A stretch of DNA of 8,415 nucleotides, from the NCBI GenBank assembly GCA_030636125.1, contig DAOVXM010000084.1, positions 1-8,415 on the forward strand. Direction: 5' to 3'. The notes beneath the pieces are model-generated. The model had not been told where the DNA came from and did no database searches. It saw only the letters and a program-made list of their open reading frames with translations. This document shows positions 7,211 through 8,415 of the stretch, in pieces. The stretch is from Chloroflexota bacterium. GTDB lineage: Bacteria > Chloroflexota > Anaerolineae > Anaerolineales > UBA4823. A program made the translations under genes and the position numbers. Within the stretch, counting starts at the first letter, position 1; each line of letters begins with the position of its first letter.

Positions 7211-7519
7211 CTAATGCCTCAACATATCGATTTCATCCGCCACGATCGTGGTGCGACGGCGATAGATCGAAAGGATTAATGCCAGGCCTACTGCGACTTC
7301 TGCTGCAGCTACTGCGAAAACCATAATAGCAAATACCTGCCCTGTAATGTCATCTGGTGTTCGATAACGCCAGAATGCGACCAAGTTCACATTCACGGCA
7401 TTCAGCATTAGTTCGACACCCATCAATATCGCGATTGCATTTTTGCGAGCCATCACGCCAAATAACCCAATACAAAACAATGCCGCGGCAAATATCAGGT
7501 ACCAAGAAAGGGGTATCAT
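7211..7519 (-). CDS. nuoK: NADH-quinone oxidoreductase subunit K (NuoK)
   Basis: This three-helix protein of 102 residues has the normal NuoK length. It links the quinone-side part of the membrane arm to the antiporter-like subunits. The two buried glutamates needed for proton transfer are visible: Glu36 (M-G-V-E-L-M-L-N-A-V-N) and Glu74 (A-A-A-E-V-A-V-G-L-A). Its ATG overlaps the TGA of nuoJ by four bases (ATGA at 7516-7519), a usual sign of translational coupling. GGAGG at 7532-7536 lies 12 bases from the start, rather far, with a weaker purine stretch closer in, so re-initiation by ribosomes finishing nuoJ probably helps. The C-terminal tail is charged. I see nothing unusual in it. Confidence 0.97.
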   Translation of the reverse strand: MIPLSWYLIFAAALFCIGLFGVMARKNAIAILMGVELMLNAVNVNLVAFWRYRTPDDITGQVFAIMVFAVAAAEVAVGLALILSIYRRRTTIVADEIDMLRH

Positions 7520-8043
7520 GATTCTTCTTGACCTCCATTTCTATCCCATGCAATATATATCGCACCAATTAAAGCGGCTAACAAAAGCACTGATGCAACC
7601 TCAAATGGTATCAAAAATGCATTTGGAGCAACCAGCGCTTGACCTAACTGGCTGATCGGGTCAGTATCAGGGCTGATTGGGGACGTCAAACTAGATATTC
7701 CAGGCCAAGAATACAAAATGGAAGCTAATCCAGCGAACAATACAACCCCTATTAGGAGCGCCCATGGCCAGTTTCGGTTTGTTTGCGATTCACTAAAGTC
7801 CGCTATGTTTCGAGTCATCATTATCGCGAAAATCATTAGAATGGCAATCGCCCCTATGTAGATGACAACTTGTGCTACAGCCAAAAAACCAGCATTGAGC
7901 AATACGAAAAATACGGCTATTCCAAACAAAGAAAGGATTAGCCATAATGCCGCGTGGATCATGTTCCTTGTTGTGACAACCATCAACGCAGCACCTAAAG
8001 TCACAATAGCAGTTATTAGAAAAATGATTTGTATAGGAGTCAT
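7516..8043 (-). CDS. nuoJ: NADH-quinone oxidoreductase subunit J (NuoJ)
   Basis: A 175-residue protein with five predicted membrane helices (about 3-23, 28-50, 53-76, 92-112 and 141-165), it is a normal NuoJ. Helix 3 has the conserved V-V-I-Y-I-G-A-I-A-I-L segment around Tyr62, which in solved complex I structures carries a pi-bulge and changes shape between states. The final helix has the family motif P-F-E-V-A-S-V-L-L-L-A-A-L-I-G-A-I. Start ATG 8043 is 15 bases after the nuoH stop; the Shine-Dalgarno match (AGAG, seven bases off) is weak, suggesting coupling to nuoH. It overlaps nuoK by four bases. There is no nuoI between nuoH and nuoJ, where it lies in E. coli. Confidence 0.97.
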   Translation of the reverse strand: MTPIQIIFLITAIVTLGAALMVVTTRNMIHAALWLILSLFGIAVFFVLLNAGFLAVAQVVIYIGAIAILMIFAIMMTRNIADFSESQTNRNWPWALLIGVVLFAGLASILYSWPGISSLTSPISPDTDPISQLGQALVAPNAFLIPFEVASVLLLAALIGAIYIAWDRNGGQEES

Positions 8044-8058
8044 ATATTCACTCTACTT

Positions 8059-8415
8059 CTAAGAAGTCGTAGATACTGGTGGTTGTATCGGCGTTGTAGA
8101 TGAATTCTCCGGTGTTGCCGTTGGTTGAACTTCTGCCACACGCTGACGCTCAATTCGAGCACGTGAACGTAATATCAACACTGTTATCCAGATAATTACC
8201 AGATTTGCGCCAAGCATAACACTTGTATAGACCAAGGTTGGAGAATTGATTAATACTTTATCCAAAATGGCTGTTACCATCAAAACAACCAGTGCTAACG
8301 GTGTTAGGAATTTCCAGTTAAAGCTGAGCATATGATCAATACGTATACGTGGCAGTGAATATTTCACCCACATGATCACCCAGTACAAGAAGAACGCCTT
8401 GATAAAGAAGTAAAA
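8059..8415 (-). CDS. nuoH: NADH-quinone oxidoreductase subunit H (NuoH), C-terminal part, cut by the window edge
   Basis: The reading frame is open from the right edge to the TAG at 8059-8061, giving 118 C-terminal residues. A TTG at 8388 is an in-frame leucine codon and not the true start, because family sequence continues upstream of it (F-F-I-K-A-F-F-L). Conserved NuoH features are the helix F-F-L-Y-W-V-I-M-W-V-K, the loop S-L-P-R-I-R-I-D-H-M-L-S (visible residues 20-31), N-W-K-F-L-T-P-L and the following helix. NuoH forms the quinone chamber with NuoB and NuoD and the first proton path of complex I. After the point where E. coli NuoH ends, this protein continues about 65 residues: a further hydrophobic segment (about 60-82), a basic stretch (R-S-R-A-R-I-E-R-Q-R) and a Pro/Thr/Ser-rich tail. 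The first two thirds of the gene lie outside the window. Confidence 0.93.
   Translation of the reverse strand, partial: FYFFIKAFFLYWVIMWVKYSLPRIRIDHMLSFNWKFLTPLALVVLMVTAILDKVLINSPTLVYTSVMLGANLVIIWITVLILRSRARIERQRVAEVQPTATPENSSTTPIQPPVSTTS

Noticed and set aside
8059..8388. A separate small membrane protein starting at TTG 8388
   Set aside because: The frame continues upstream to the window edge with conserved NuoH sequence, so it is the C-terminal part of nuoH.

Overview
The window is a compact respiratory gene block. All eight genes lie on the minus strand, so transcription runs from high to low coordinates. In transcription order they are nuoH (3' part only, entering from the right edge), nuoJ, nuoK, nuoL, a first nuoM, a second divergent nuoM, nuoN, and then a small AtpZ/AtpI-type membrane protein that usually begins an F-type ATP synthase operon. 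A possible start codon for the next atp gene lies at the extreme left edge. I see no RNA genes, mobile elements, CRISPR arrays or plus-strand genes. Coding density is very high: the longest non-coding gap is 78 bases and the other gaps are 0 to 47 bases.

The organism is probably an environmental bacterium of moderate G+C content. Gene order (H directly followed by J, two adjacent nuoM genes, then atp genes) and the style of the proteins recall Chloroflexota (Anaerolineae-like), but this is inference from memory and not a database result. The genes encode most of the membrane arm of NADH-quinone oxidoreductase (complex I): NuoH is the quinone-site and proton-entry subunit, NuoJ and NuoK link the arm, and NuoL, NuoM and NuoN are antiporter-like proton channels. 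ATP synthase, begun at the left edge, would use the gradient they make.

The noteworthy biology is in the architecture of the arm. There are two NuoM-type subunits instead of one, and NuoL carries a lateral (HL) helix about 27-30 residues longer than usual. Together these fit a stretched complex I with an additional antiporter-like module, the type described as '2M' complex I. The extra stretch of the NuoL helix looks like a tandem 27-residue internal duplication, still visible at the DNA level. The second NuoM (positions 1839-3311) lacks the conserved lysine of transmembrane helix 7 that the other three antiporter-like subunits keep, so it is uncertain whether it adds a working fourth proton channel.

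Two regulatory regions stand out. A good extended -10 promoter lies between nuoN and the atp genes and predicts an almost leaderless transcript. The 78-base gap between the two nuoM genes holds a perfect 14-base palindrome inside a larger inverted repeat, overlapping a possible internal promoter.
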